From Symbiodinium natans (taxonomy: Eukaryota; Sar; Dinophyceae; Suessiales; Symbiodiniaceae): a DNA stretch of 64,000 nucleotides. The position numbers and the translations under genes are program-made. Under the pieces are notes generated by a model. That model had not been told where the DNA came from. It did no database searches and worked only from the letters and a program-made list of their open reading frames with translations. The first letter of the stretch is position 1, and the number at the start of each line of letters is the position of its first letter. This document shows, piece by piece, positions 22,087 to 34,849 of the stretch. Location of the stretch: positions 124,001 through 188,000 of the forward strand of contig CAJNDS010000868.1 of assembly GCA_905221605.1 (NCBI GenBank). The letters run 5' to 3'.

Positions 22087-22135
22087 CTCATCAGCCTTCG
22101 TCTGCCACTTCACATCGCCAGGTGCAGCTTTGGCC
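22087..22135 (-). CDS. Likely 5' exon of the GH47 gene
   Basis: A 49-nt exon-like piece (AKAAPGDVKWQTKADE) between a strong acceptor (gttctttgcag) and a GC-type donor after GATGAG, about 130 bp before the first conserved GH47 exon on the same strand. It would lie in the N-terminal stem before the catalytic domain, where the family is not conserved, so the assignment rests on position and splice signals. Confidence 0.5.
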
Positions 22136-22159
22136 CTGCAAAGAACACACAAGCAAGGC

Positions 22160-23860
22160 ACTTTTAAACGACAGCTCTCGACGTGTCACACGAAATGTCA
22201 CGAAATTGTGGCATGCCCGGACCTGAAAGCTGCTAAGTACGCAGACGGAGTGTTGTAAGTCGTGCCTCATTGCTCACGCATGTGCTGCGCAGAGGATACG
22301 TTGAGTGTGAAGATTCTGCTACTGCTCCTGCACTTGCAAGCCACTGCCACGCATGTGATGCCCATCGCCTGCCTGGCTCTTCGTGGGCAAAAGACAGTGA
22401 CTTCAGCGTCGCTGTTCGGAGTGCAGACCTTGCTTCCCGCACGGCATACTCATGGCATGCTTTCAACAGGCATAGATGAAGGGCGAGGTAGGGTTTCGGC
22501 TGTTGCCGCTTTATCTCCGCATCGTCGCCTACCTGCACGGCTTGAGGCTCTGAAAAGAAAGCGGCTCCCATGCGCAACCCCCTGCTGGACGCCATGCCTG
22601 CTCCACCCAAATGTCGATGACTCCAGGGCGCAAACCAGTCAAGCGTACTTGAACCTGTTGACATGCATATTGGTGTATTGAGCATATTTGAGAACAACTG
22701 AAATTATTTGGAGGGTCGAGCCTGGCCAGTGACATTGGGGCTGAAAAGCCCAGACTTGGGCCTCAGAATCACAGAACGGCACCTCTCCAAGCATTCCAAC
22801 CGTGGAACAACGAAGTTGCTTTCCGAGGGGTCTGACGTCATCTTTATTGCATTCTGCTGAGCCGTGCTACGGAGAAATAGCTGGCCTTCACGAGCGTTTG
22901 TAACCAACCGTGGAACCACTGCATACCACTCCGTGCCACTTCATTCCATTGCGAGGGTGGGCCTTGAGAGGTATTGAGAGCCACCGGATTGCCAAACTGA
23001 TCCTGGAGTTCCGAGAGCGCAGCATTGCGCAGCTCAAAGTCTGATTCTCTACTCTTCACAGCGCATCGGTTTTGGGGGACCAAAATGTCGCCACAACCCC
23101 CGCAGGGAGTCCTTTGAAGACAACACGATCGAAAGGTCCTGGTTTGTCTGCCACGCACCTGTCAGCAACATGCACTCTGCTACACGAGAATCGCGTGGAA
23201 CATGAACAAGCGAAACCAGGCAGTCCTGCGGAAGCTCGCAGGCCAGTAGACCTTCCCCGTCACCGGATTTCCATCACAAGCACACAAAGTTGCTGCAAAA
23301 AAATCGCTGTGCAAAACTGATTAGTCATTGGACGAGAGGCTCCACGTGAAGAGAAAAGCTATGCGTCGGACCCGAGGTGAATCGTATCCTGCGTGCACCA
23401 AGCCGATTGCTTGCTGGCATCTTACACTGCTGAAGCCAAGCAATCATCCCAGGAACGGTCCGAGATTTGTGCAGTAGGATGTCTGCCTGAGGGTATCACC
23501 GAAGAATCACGGAGGTTAATGAAGGCAATCTAAATACTTGCTTGGAACATCCCTGGCTGCCTCTGGATCCGGACTTTCGATACGGACTTGGGCATGGACA
23601 ACCTGCCAGAATCTGAGGTTCACGTTCGACATATCAGAACATATCAGACCATGACTTTCAGCTATTTACTTTGGACACTTTCATGACAGGCGTTGACCTG
23701 CCACGACCCACTCTTTGCAAACTCTTGCAAACTTTCGATCTGCTGCGCTCTCAGTTGGAGGTTGCCGAGGTTCCGTGCTTGCTTGGGCGCTTCGGGCTTT
23801 TGGAGTTGATGGCTTTAGGACCCAGGCCGCAAGGACTTTACCATGGCAGTGTCTCGATGA
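22160..23860 (-). other. Region upstream of GH47 with scattered coding-like pieces
   Basis: Should contain the 5' end of the GH47 gene, including any signal anchor, and the 3' flank of the next gene. Two minus-strand pieces look exon-like: VGDDAEIKRQQ near 22495-22530 after a GCAG acceptor, and SRESDFELRNAALSELQ near 23000-23055, bounded by a GAAG acceptor and a GA donor. I could not connect either to a family. No hydrophobic anchor exon was found. From 23180 to 23860 I see nothing. Confidence 0.25.
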
Positions 23861-23862
23861 TT

Positions 23863-25700
23863 TCAATTGGAATGCACTCTTGTGGCCTCCGCAAGCTCGT
23901 TCTCGATGTCCAACTCCAGCTGTGCCAAACGCCAGGCCCGGAAAGGTCCCTCGGGATTTTGTGATAGTGTTCTGGGTTCACCCTCTGTTACACGCACTTC
24001 AGTCACTCTCTGATGCACCTCCTGAAAAGCATGGGGATTATGCTTATACTCCATGCTTTACGTTCTGACCAATTCCGAACTCATCAGCAAGCAGGCACAC
24101 TTCGTTTACCCAACACCTGGCTCTGAATCTTCTGCCTGACCCTCTCACCGGTACGGCCTACTGCTTCCATCCCGATTGCTCACTGGGATGCTGGCTCCTG
24201 ACAGGTGGGCTTTGCCCGTCAGGTCGACGTCGACCTTTCGAGCTCTCGGATTGGCCGCTCAAGGGCAGCTACAGCGGTTCAAGAGCCGAAAAGAGCCCAG
24301 AGAGCCCCCAAGATTGATGGTGGCATATCGTCACGCGACTGGGATCTCAAGTGGCTTGGCCGCGGACTCGCAAAGCTCCGCAGGCAGCAGGTCGCGCCTA
24401 TCCCGAAGCGAATAGGAGGTGCAGTCTACCTCAATGTCCCGCAACGTCCACCAGTTCCCCGCCTGCCGACCACGCGAATCACGTGCCACCAGAACTGTTC
24501 TAAACGGCTGTCCAGCAACCGCCTCCGAGAAACAGATTGGCATGACCGGTTGCGACCACACACGGGTTTCGAAAGCACATCCTTAAGCACCCATCGAAGA
24601 CAAACTTCAGCCTACCGAAGCTGAGATAAAGATTGTCGTTGAAATCACGCCTGATCCGACCCGCCCAGAAACATCCATCGGAACCTCAGCCAACGAGGAG
24701 CTCCTGCTTGTGTGGACATAAGTTCAACAGTGGTGGTGGTGATGGACCTAAGCACGATGTTGAATTGAACTGAGGTCGGAACTCAGTAGGGTCTCCGCAG
24801 CACCCGCGCAGTGCCTGCATCTTACAATCTCGCGGCTGCACCTTCTTTCCAACGCTTAGCGCTGTGACCAGTGCCCAAAGAATTGAACCGCCCGCTTGAA
24901 AAATCGCAAGTAGGTCTGCCAAGAAGCTGGAGACGGTCCCCTGAGTTGCGAGTCACCTGCCACCTGCAAAAGCGCTCTGAGACCGCTCCGTGAATCGCAC
25001 ACTCCAGAAATGGCCATGGCCATGGCCTCGCTGATGGTTTGTGGAAGCTCGCTTCCGCCGATGTCAATGAGCTCAGAAGGAAGAATGAAGAAGCCTTCAC
25101 AGACTGGACACACTTCGACGTTTGGGCCCCCAAGCAAGGATGAGTTGCAGGACAAGTCGCACAGCAAGGCTGCTATGCAACATAGCACCAGCAGGCTGCA
25201 CCTTATTTCGCCGACGATCCAGAAACAAGACCGACGAACTTCTTTGAAAATACTATCCCGATTGAAGCTTGTGTCCACTTACCCCCTGATTCCCCCAATC
25301 GAGCACCAGGCGAATGGTCTTGATCCGTACACGGCACTTTCTTGATGTCAGAAACCTTATGACACGACACGAAGGGCCATGGACCAAACAACCATGAACA
25401 TCGGACCAAGGCTTTTGCGTCGTTTTGGATGCTTTCACAAGAGTCGTGCCAGCCACCTGCCTGAGCATGGCCAACAACTTCGTTCGCGACGCCACTGTTC
25501 TACTTGCCGCCTTGGATCCTCTCCAGTGTATGCACCTTGACAGCCGACCACATGCGCACCGAACATGAGCGTTCCGACCCAAGGCTGTTGCTGCGACTGC
25601 GGCATGGAGTTCCTGAGCATACAGAAGCATCGGCACCGAAGCGTTGCATGGCACTTGCTGTCAAGCAAAAAAAGCTCAAAAAACGTTGGACAGGTCCCCC
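23863..25700 (-). CDS. Candidate multi-exon gene, unassigned
   Basis: Minus-strand coding-like pieces in order: LLAMLRQVAGTTLVKASK (about 25430-25485); CPVCEGFFILPSELIDIGG (about 25060-25120) continuing to SEAMAMAISGV; a hydrophobic, membrane-like piece DLLAIFQAGGSILWALVTAL (about 24855-24915); FRTVLVARDSRGRQAGNWW (about 24440-24510); EVHQRVTEVRVTE (about 23985-24025); and a last exon FRAWRLAQLELDIENELAEA ending at a TGA at 23863. Acceptors ending AG before G, and GA or GT donors, flank several of them. The pieces may come from one gene or two. I recognise no family. Confidence 0.4.
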
Positions 25701-26860
25701 CCCCCGCCATGCAAAGTTTTCTTCGGGCCTATCAACATTTTAGCGCAGAACACTGCACGAACCCGGGATCTGAGGCTAACGCTGCTCGCGCAACATGACC
25801 CATGCTCCTGCTCAAAGCTTGGCCTGCCTGTCTACATTGCCGCCACGCACGCTCCATGACGCAGTCGTGTCCTCCAAGAAGGCTACCAGGCAGGAACGCA
25901 GCCCACTGGAAGCGCAATGTTAGCTGTACTGCTTTGTGCTTGTGATGTTTATAGGTGTTCCTGAAGACCAATGTTATGTTTGATATTGCGCCTTTGACCC
26001 TGCACGTCTACAAAGTTGCATGACGACCTACCTCTATTTTTGCTATGCCTGATGCAAAGGTCGCACTATGCCCGATGCCCGAAGCGGCTACGCGTGGATC
26101 AGGATGCCAGTGGCAGCGCGAGAACAGCAGACCAGACACCGCGTGATGTGAACACACATTAACGACATAGAGCTTCTCGCTCACGGGGTTTGTCAGCCTG
26201 CAACTTGGGCATAGGTCATTGGAGGGTCTGACAGCAACTCGACCCCATGTGCGAAGAGCGACATAGCCTGGCGAGAAAGACTTCGCTGGTTTAGCTGATC
26301 CGGAACAGGGGGCAAACACCGAACGTGGAAACCTGTACCTCTGTGCTCAGGAGCCCTGCAAACAACAGTCCAAGCACTGAAGGGACGCTGGCCGACTCAC
26401 GAAGCCTGAAGCCGAAAGAGACGGCCTGCTCGCTGTTAGAATAATCATGGCGTTTCCTGGTGTGTCATGGTTATTTGTGCCTCCCATCAATGGTTGGATG
26501 GTCTCCACAACATGATTTGGACATGCAGGTTAGACGCAACACTCATCCATTTTCGGCAGCACTGTCGAACAATGTCACTTCAATCAGCCTGCACAGGCTT
26601 CATCGCCGTGTCAGACAAGCAGACTGCACATGGTGACACCCTCGTTACCACCAGGTTTTTGCTTTGATAGATGCTTCCACATCGCACTCACATGATTTGT
26701 AGACGAAGATGTACCTTGCGCGGGTCGGAGGCTACTTTTGCTCTGCCGAGCTCACACATGTGCAGGGTGCATTAGGAGGCACGGCACGCCAGCAGGCCAA
26801 GCCTGCATCTGCTGCGTTCACTGGTCTTCTGAAGCGAAAGCATCCGACTGCTCAGCTAGC
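25700..26860. other. No recognisable gene
   Basis: Frames are short and unconvincing on both strands; probably intergenic. Confidence 0.35.
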
Positions 26861-26866
26861 TGTCAA

Positions 26867-27600
26867 CTACTGATGCATGCTACGTAACAGAATGCTGAGA
26901 TCACAGCCCAAACCGAGAAGCGCCAGTACCAACGAGCCGGAGCGTTCCAGAACCTCCGTCAAGTTATATGAGATGTGACCAATTTCGCAGAGGGACGTCT
27001 GAGCGCACAACCACTGCCACATGATCTTCTGCTGAAGGTGGGAGAAAGTCTGCTTGATCTGCAGGAAGAAAACATGATCTGTCCAATCGCTCAGAGAAGA
27101 CACAGCAGCAGCACTGCCTTGCCTCTCCTCCGGGCACCTGTACAAGGTCGTGGTCCAAAATCATCAAAAGCAAACTAACATTTGTACCACTCCAGGAGGC
27201 CTGCGATCGGTTGGCCCACCAGATGTGCGCCTGCAAAAGCTAAGCGACGGGGAGTAAGAGGAGGGAGAAGGAGGGGGAAAGAATGCCAACGTCTACATAT
27301 CGTGGCGCAGCCTCAGGTGGGACCGGGTAGCTGCCCACTCGAAGTTGATCCTGTGAAGGTCTTGCCAATTCTTGACATCGCATCTTGTGCTGGAACTCTA
27401 CACTCTCTGCGCACACACTCGCTACGCCCTGACGGTCCCGCGCACTCGTCTTCCGGAGCGACAGAAGCTCGGACGTGCGCGCCACCGCTCGGCGCAGGGA
27501 CCTGACACTTGACTTGGAAGTGAGCCCGATGTGAGCAGGGGCACACGGACACAAAGATCCCCAATGCATGCCGAAGGCGCATGTTGAAATCGGATTTCAG
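26867..27600 (-). CDS. Candidate gene 3' end, unassigned
   Basis: The last exon starts after ttcttcctgcag near 27060, encodes QTFSHLQQKIMWQWL, and continues to a hydrophobic tail (LVLALLGLGCDLSILLRS) and a stop at 26867. Upstream on the same strand, RLRHALGIFVSVC (about 27540-27580) and ESVEFQHKMRCQELARPSQD (about 27330-27400) read as protein. A Leu-rich C-terminal segment could be membrane-associated. No family recognised. Confidence 0.38.
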
Positions 27601-27724
27601 CAACGTGACGCTACTGAACTAAGACATATATGCTCTGGGCGCCGATGGCAGCAAGAAGTTCATGCAAGCTGAAGTCCCACTCTGGTTAGCGTGGTCCGTG
27701 CAAGGGCTGCGGGTGTGCTTTTTT

Positions 27725-29741
27725 TCACGCGACTAGTGCCACATTTGCAGGAAGGGACATCGAGAAATAACAACAGCAAGCCGGTGTTTTCAGCTGCTGG
27801 CTGCCCAACCACCGCGCGTGTCTCTGTCGAAAAGAAACACGCGCCTGTACGTTAGCACTTCCTCCTTTGTGCCCTAGCATGCGGCACTTTGAAGGGCGAA
27901 TTCCAGTGAACATATTGTTCAAGAATTCTTGCTTTGCTGTCGTCAATGTAGTCTATTTCCAGATGCTGAGGCAGATCTGTGCATCATGCACTTCGCCACG
28001 ATTCAAGACACTGGCTGGAGCAAGCAGCGCGCTTGCACACCATGCTCAGGGCTTTTCGTCATCAGGCCTAGAGAGATCGTGTTCGAAGTGGCAGCAAGCT
28101 GTTCCATTAGTCGACAACAGGAGAATGCCAAGCTTTGCGCAAACATCTTTTTGCGTCGTCGTGCAGCTGCTGCACTGGGTTTAGCCTTTGCAAGACTTGG
28201 CAATGGAAGTGGCTTGTGGTTTCAACACCTGAAGCAACCACAAGCGAAGACAACACGAGCTATGTGCTGCATCTTCGTCATCTCCACTTCGGGCGACCCT
28301 TGCCTCGAGGAACTGAAGCTAACATGGCTTCGACTCTTCAACTTTTGGGTCCCACCGAAGACTCGCTTTCAAAGCAGCACCAAATCACTCCCGGCTCCTG
28401 CATCCTCTCGGCCATTCTTGCTTCCAGGGCCTGTGCGCAATCGCGCATGCTGCAATGCTGGTACTTTCCCGCAACTCTTGTGGCTGGTTCTTTGCCTCTG
28501 TGTCTGATCGAAGAGACTGAAGCTCCTGCCAGGCTCCAAATATACAGATGCAATGTCGTGATCGATTCTGCAGGGTAGGCCTGTAGTAGATCTGCACCAG
28601 CCAAAACTTTGTCCCTGCACAATGCAACATGGACCAAGCTGGTGCAACTGGAGTTGGGGCAAGATGCTTCGAGTTTTCTACGATGGGCCTTTCTCCAGAC
28701 CGTTTGGGTTTGGAACGCCCTGATGGACTGTCGAAAGCTTCTTGAAACCTCCACACAGCAGAACAGCTTGCAACACTTGCACTATGCAGCAAAAATTCCC
28801 CTTCCGAGGCCGAGCACTCCTCACGAAGCTTTGCATCCACCTGTCTGGTGACTCTAGCGGACTCTAGCGAAGCGTCTGGTTTGCTATCTTTAGTCATTTC
28901 CCAGCGTGACTCGCAGATGCTCAGTGCTACTACAGACTTGCCGGTACATGCTATGCCCCAGCAAGAAGAGATCAATGGCAAGTGCAAGCCAGCCATGGTG
29001 CTATTGTGAATACCGGATACCGTTTTCGGGATCTGCCCAGCACATGTGCCGCTGCAATGCTCACACTAGAAACCATGTACTGTTCTTGGGTATGCCGGGT
29101 CAAGCTCAGGCTGTCTGACCGAGGCGCACGCAGAACAAACCCACAGAATGTGCGCGCACAGGCGAACTTCAAAAACAAATGAACGACACCACGCTGAAAC
29201 TGGACCGGCAGGGCCACGTCAACTACGATGCCCAGCTGCCTAACCGAGTCTACCCATTTAATGTGTACATACATATACACATATGTATATACATATGTAC
29301 ATAATGTATGTGCAACATGAACTTTTTGGGCGTGGGAACACCGCAGCTGAAACATTCGGCGACCCCGAGTGTCATGCGTGCGACTGCAAGCTGCGACAGA
29401 ATTGGTCAGCATCCACTTGACCTAAACACATATGAGCGAAATGCCTTCCTGCGATCAGAAGCCCCGGAGGCCTCCTTCTCTTCTCCTACCTGGCCCGGCG
29501 AATCACTGCGACTGATGTTTATGCCAGAATCACCAGCGTACGCAAAGGCCATAAGGATGTCTGAGGACCTGCTGTACTTCACGAGCAAGGCCATTGCTTT
29601 CCTGGCTGCATGGAATTGCATGCCATCCCTCGCAACTCCATGCCCACAACGTGGAGAACAGGAGAACAACCAGACAAGTACATTGAAAAGAAGGCAAACC
29701 GTCACAGAAGGTAGCAAGGAGCCATCACCATCCCCTTCCAT
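27725..29741 (-). CDS. Candidate coding exons, unassigned
   Basis: Minus-strand pieces of coding-like sequence: KAMALLVKYSRSSDILMAFA then AYAGDSGINISRSDSPG (about 29495-29610); VDSVRQLGIVVDVALPVQF (about 29190-29250); ESARVTRQVDAKLREE (about 28810-28860); DLLQAYPAESITTLHLYIW (about 28530-28590); FAQSLAFSCCRLMEQLAAT (about 28085-28145); and EFLNNMFTGIRPSK (about 27890-27930). They probably belong to the gene ending at 26867 or to a second one directly upstream. Several are bounded by plausible AG acceptors, but joins were not phase-checked. Confidence 0.35.
29262..29312. repeat. Alternating purine-pyrimidine tract, partly palindromic
   Basis: tacatacata-, acatatgtat- and tatgtacata-like words make a run that can fold on itself or adopt left-handed DNA. 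It lies among minus-strand exon candidates, probably in an intron. Confidence 0.7.
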
Positions 29742-29869
29742 GCTAACCTGTTAATGTGGATTACCAGAAGCAGGTGCAGACAGATCCCCACCTCTGGTTC
29801 GGCTGCAGGATTAGTCTCTGCAGACCTACTGCGGGCGAACGTTTGCTCCCCATGGCATGTGCTGCTCTC

Positions 29870-31390
29870 ACAGATTGCCCCGCTTCTGTTCGTCAAGCTC
29901 CCTCGCATCTGGTCCACCTTTCGCCTGAGGGGACACCACATGACACCACCAATCCAAACAGATGTCGGAGCTTCTTTGCTTCATAACGAGTGTTGCATTC
30001 AGCTGCTGGCAGCGTGGCCACCACCCTTCTTCTTCCGCTTCTTCTTCGCCTTGCGGCAAGGGCTGCAAGTTTCTAACATGCCAAAGACCGACAGTTTTTA
30101 CGAACTCTCGGCCTCTGTCTGGTTCTCTCTGTCACCTGGTGGCGGCATGACGTGAAACACGGCAGATGTAAGCGGCACATCATGTTAAATGCGCCTTGCT
30201 GCTTGGAAGGAGCAGCCGGTTGCCTCGCTTCCGCGAAATACGAAGCACATGCTTGACCCCATGACATCCCGATGCTCCTGCTATGCTCCTGCCTGCTTTG
30301 CGACTGGCTTTTTGGCTCGCCAGCAATAGCCTTCTAAGGCCACTCGACCAATGAAACAAACTCAATTTCCCCTCCATGCTGCCTCCATTACCTTCTGCAT
30401 TCGCATCTCCACCGCCTCTAGAACATAGGAATTGCAGGTTTCACAGGTCGTCCACATCATTGCTTGACGGACTGAAAATGAAGTCTGAATCTAATACCTT
30501 TGATGCTTGAAATCCGTTGCCTTGCAGCCCTCCTCCAAGTTGCCAACAAGCTTCTTGCCCATTGACCGTACCTAGCTGCGACAGCAACAGCTGGCATTGA
30601 CAATGAGAGAAGGCAGAACGACATCTGAGTTCTGCTGTTTCCGACAGTCTGCCTGACGAATTTCTGACATCACGAAATCCTGCTCAAGAGGGTCGAGTCT
30701 GCCTTGGCCCTCCAACCAAAACGCAACAATGACGTCCTGAATCTCGGCACTGATGAGGGGAGCCTCTTTGCCAGGTGCCTTCTGAAAAACCCACGACAAC
30801 TCATTTATTGTGGGCCGTACTCGTTCCCTGAAGCAAAGAGTCCCGTTGCCTGAGTAGCAGTAGCAGCGCGATGAGTCGCTGCAGTTAGATCTCGGCCAGA
30901 GAGGTCGAACGCAGACATAATAGACAAAAAACTACAAATGCCCAGCTGGACACCCTCCAGGACTCGAAGCACTTCTGCACGAGCCCTCACCAGCACCTAT
31001 TCGGCAGTTGCGCTGGGGAACATGAAGAAAACTAAAGCGATGCCGTGTAACTGAACGCTCACACACATGTCCATCTGCCTGGCTCTGCTGGCGAAGGCCG
31101 TCTCTTATGCCCTCCAAAGGCTCTTCAAAGGTAGCCAGGGTCCTGCCGTCAAAAGTATCGCTGATCTCCTCATTCCAAAACGAAAACGAACTTCATCCAA
31201 CTACCTCCATGCATCCTTATTAAATAGTTTATCATCAGACAGACGCAGGCAGGCTGGAATTGGTTGGAATCTCCTTTTCAGAGCTTCTGAGACGTTCAGC
31301 TGCAGCTCAGACTTGTGTGCCTTCTGGGAAGCCTCTCTACATTCAGTCACGTTAGGCAAGCTGCGGCTGAACACGAAGTAAAGCCGCATG
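29870..31390 (-). CDS. Candidate coding exons, unassigned
   Basis: Minus-strand pieces reading as protein: REASQKAHKSELQLNVSEAL (about 31270-31335, preceded by AG); RAEVLRVLEGVQLGICSF (about 30925-30985); APLISAEIQDVIVAFWLEGQ then GRLDPLEQDFVMSEIRQADC (about 30640-30765); and KGGPDARELDEQKRGN (about 29872-29920). The stretch at 30640-30765 is the best coding signal here. It could be the 5' part of the gene group below it. No family recognised. Confidence 0.38.
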
Positions 31391-31449
31391 CCTGTAGTGA
31401 TGTCACGGTTCTGCTCAAGGCGGCGCTCTCCTCCTCAGCACCCCCCATT

Positions 31450-31500
31450 ATGTTTTTAAATACAAATTATGTATATTTAGCTTTTTAATTTATTGTCACA
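31450..31500. other. AT-rich patch
   Basis: About 50 bp of strongly AT-rich sequence (taaatacaaattatgtatat) in otherwise balanced DNA. It may mark the edge between two genes. Confidence 0.4.
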
Positions 31501-31965
31501 AAGAGGGCTCTGGGCTCTGCAAACTCTGAGGCCCTGGCCTGCAGCTGTGCTATCGAGGACATCTGCACCTGCTGAGGGCGCCCTACCCGGCCCTACCCTT
31601 CATCTGAACATTCTCACTGCTCAATCTGCTCAACAGTTCCCTGGGCCCCTGGGCCTGCAGCTGCTCGCTCAGCTTGCTCATGTGCGCTCGGGTTTCCTCA
31701 CGGAACATTGCAACGCCTGCAGAGAGATGACATTGGCCCAATGACAATCGCTGCTACCAGAAGCACTCCTTCATTCCGTCATCGACAGTCGGAGGAATCA
31801 GACCGGGCCTGGGGAGGTAATGAAGGTAAGTCAAGGGAACCTCTACTAGTACGAGATGTTTCGGGCCCCTTTCTTTGGGGCCCGGGCGGAGCACTGGAGA
31901 GCAGCAGAGCGAGCGCTGAGTCCGTCCTGCGCTGTGCCATATTGCCACAGCCACCGTGGTTGAGT

Positions 31966-31966
<1 letters not shown>

Positions 31967-32002
<36 letters not shown>
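31967..32002 (+). repeat. Poly(A) tract of 36
   Basis: Uninterrupted run of 36 A on the plus strand. It could be the tail of a retroposed transcript, but I found no recognisable parent sequence just upstream and no clear target-site duplication. Confidence 0.85.
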
Positions 32003-32003
<1 letters not shown>

Positions 32004-32320
32004 GCCTCTCCTCATGAGGACATCAAGCATGGGCTGCAGGCTTAAACTTTGGCAGCGCTCTACCTCAACATGTCTCGGGACCAGCATTTTTGACGCCCCT
32101 CAGCACCCTGAGCATCCCGCCCACGCGGCATTGTGCTCCCGCAACCACTCAGCCTGAGCTGTGGCAGCTCTGGCTGCAACATCTACTTCTCAAGGTGCTG
32201 CGCCCACCTCGCTCTCAGCAATGGCCAAGCTGCCCTCCAGCTCAAAAGCCACAGCCTGAAGAGCTGGGCCCGGTTGCAAAGGCAAAATTGGGAGGGACGC
32301 CGAAATCACTTCTTTACATC

Positions 32321-34830
32321 TCAGCCCGTTTCGACAGGCTCGGCACTGTCATCGGCCTTGGGTGCCAAGGGCCAGGGTGGGGGCTGGGGAGTCACAGGTC
32401 TAAAGCACGGGCAATGCAAACGCCAGTAACCGGACCCACCCAGAGTGAGGCAACTCCACCGACGAGCACCCTCGACAGATGCGGCTACACACTTTTGCGC
32501 TCTGGCCGCGGCAGCTCGAAGCGTCTGCTCCAAGGACAGCTGCTCCTGGCACATTTCGCGACCCGAAACGACCCAAAGAATCAAGAGAAGCATGCGTCTT
32601 CCGGCTCCTTCTCCACGGTCTCGAGCGAACCTGATGACTGAAGTACATGGCTAAGCTTTTCTCAACGCCTTGTGAGACTTGGCCAGAGTGCCTACGGTTT
32701 CTCTCCAAGGTACGCTTCATCAAGTCGAACTCGTCCAGAAGCTGTGCCTGGGCAGACACTTTAAGTGTATAGCAGGCCTCTTCGGGCAGCTACAAGGCCT
32801 ATACACCCCAAGGGCCCATGGACCACGCCAGTGTCCAGCTCGTCGTGAGCATGCTCCATCTTAGTGCCCGGCCGACAGAGTGGAGACATGTTCGGAGTTG
32901 AAAGCCTTGGAGTCCTGCGAAGCAATGCGATGCGCAGCATGCGCAGCGTCTTGCCGTGCTTTGCAGGCCTTGCCATCACCAGGCTGAGGCTTTCCTTTCT
33001 TCGACTTCGGCCTTTCACACAGCTCGGCCCAACATCAGCAGCATGCCGCACGGTAAAGCAGCAAGCTGCTTCCAGCAGTGGAAACGAAGTGTGGGGCAAA
33101 GGCTCTTTCAGTTGATGCTTCAGCTGGGCCTGCATGGCACCGGCATCGTCAGCATTACGAGGCATGAAACAGCAGCAGCCTCCAAACCATCCACCGCCAG
33201 CAGCACGCCCTTCACCTCAGAATCCGTCTGCAACTATTGGTCATCGTTTCCTTCCCGTGTGACGGTGCCACCGAAGCACGTCACTGCCCCAACTTTCAAT
33301 TCGTCCAATCTCTTCAGCGAGCGATGCCTGTCAAAAAACCACAAGACTTCGACAAACTGCGACTAAACGAGTTGACTGGAGGCCCTCTCCGCCTGCAATG
33401 CTTGCTGGATCTTCAGCCTGTGCTCGGCCTGAAGCCACTGCGGATGGTTGCTGACATCGCTACATCCAAAACACTTGCCACCTGCTTTTCCTGAAGCTTT
33501 TGCAGGATCATGTCGCCCATGGACTCGCCCTCCAGAAATACTGGGCAGCCAGTGTTATAAGACGTGGACCGTGGGGTGCCCATGAAGCACTCGAATTATC
33601 CCGACAGTACGACCCTCTGTATGGAAGGTGAAAGAATGAGACGAGGCACATGACATGGCAATGTGCAAGGCAGAATGTGTTGCCACCTGGAGCTCGCGGT
33701 AAAGGCGCTCTTCTTCGTCCAGCTGTGACGAGCCTCCATGGTGGCACGGCACAGGCTTAGGCACACAAACCTCCACAATCCAAGCGTGCCTGAAGGCTGC
33801 ACCTGGGTGACATGCATTGTCCAAAAGTTCGGCCGGGTGCCCGGTAAAAGTGCCGGCAAGACCGGTTGCTTCGCCTGGCTTTGCTGGGCCTCGGAGCCCA
33901 CGTGAGCCATGTGCTCAGCAAATCTGCAAAAGGATGAACGAAGACTAAGCTCGCATCATCCTCCGTAAGGGACCAATGACAGTTTCAGGCAAGTCTAGGT
34001 CTTGGGCGCGTTTCATATCCTTCCTTGTTTGCATCAAAGCCTCAAGGTATTGGGGTCCAACAGGGCGGCATACAACGATCATTCGCAGGTCGTTGCCTCC
34101 TCCATCTGCTTGCAGCCTTCACTCAGGCGGCGGACCTGCGTCTTGCCCGAAACCAGAAGCTCACAAAGCACAGCATGGCACAGAGCCCTCTGAAGCCTGC
34201 TCGGCAAGCTTGTGATTCCTCACCAGAACTCGTTGCTCTGGGCAGTTTTCCCGGAGTGCACTTGAGCAGAGCCAAGAATGATCGGCAGAATTGTCCGACA
34301 TGCGTCTTGCCACCAAGAAACTCGCTGGTCAAACGCAGAATCGTCTCTTCCTTTCCTCGTTCCTGCAGTTCCCGAAACAGCAACACGGTGATATTGAACA
34401 TAGGACGGACAGTCGAAAAAGAAACTGCTAAGCTCGGCTCCATTTGTAAGAAGAAGGAGTTGTCCACAGGAGCTGACCTCATCGGAATGGTCACTCTACC
34501 ACAAGTTCAATCGAGCCCAACGGCAATCATCTCTCTGTTGCACCCATGAAGGCAGGGGCGGTGGGGCCTTTTGCGCAGGCGGTGGCTCCGGCACCTGTTC
34601 AGGCCCCATCCGACAAGCGAGCCTTGCAACAGCGACACGCTGCCTTCGCAGCTGCATCTTCCGCCTCCTTCAAACGTTCTGTCAGGGCCTGCCGAGAAAC
34701 TTTCGCAGTCTGTAGATGTACCCGAACCCAGGCAGGGATCTACACAAGTTCCTGCCTGGTTCTCGTCATCCAAAGCCTGATGGTGCCACACTGCCGCAGT
34801 CAGACATTGCCTAAGGGAATACAGCATAGG
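32321..34830 (-). CDS. Candidate multi-exon gene with helical/coiled-coil exons
   Basis: Minus-strand exon-like pieces in order: QALTERLKEAEDAAAKAA (about 34620-34680, after ttctcggcag); ELQERGKEETILRLTSEFLG (about 34310-34380); LDEEERLYRELQ (about 33692-33725, CAG acceptor and CAG-GT donor); AMQAQLKHQLKEPL (about 33100-33140); LLDEFDLMKRTLERNRR (about 32690-32745, after a CAG); and CQEQLSLEQTLRAAAARAQK (about 32490-32555). The repeated Glu/Lys/Leu helix style fits one coiled-coil protein. Joins were not phase-checked and no family is recognised. Confidence 0.4.
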
Positions 34831-34849
34831 CCTATGGAAGATATCTGGG

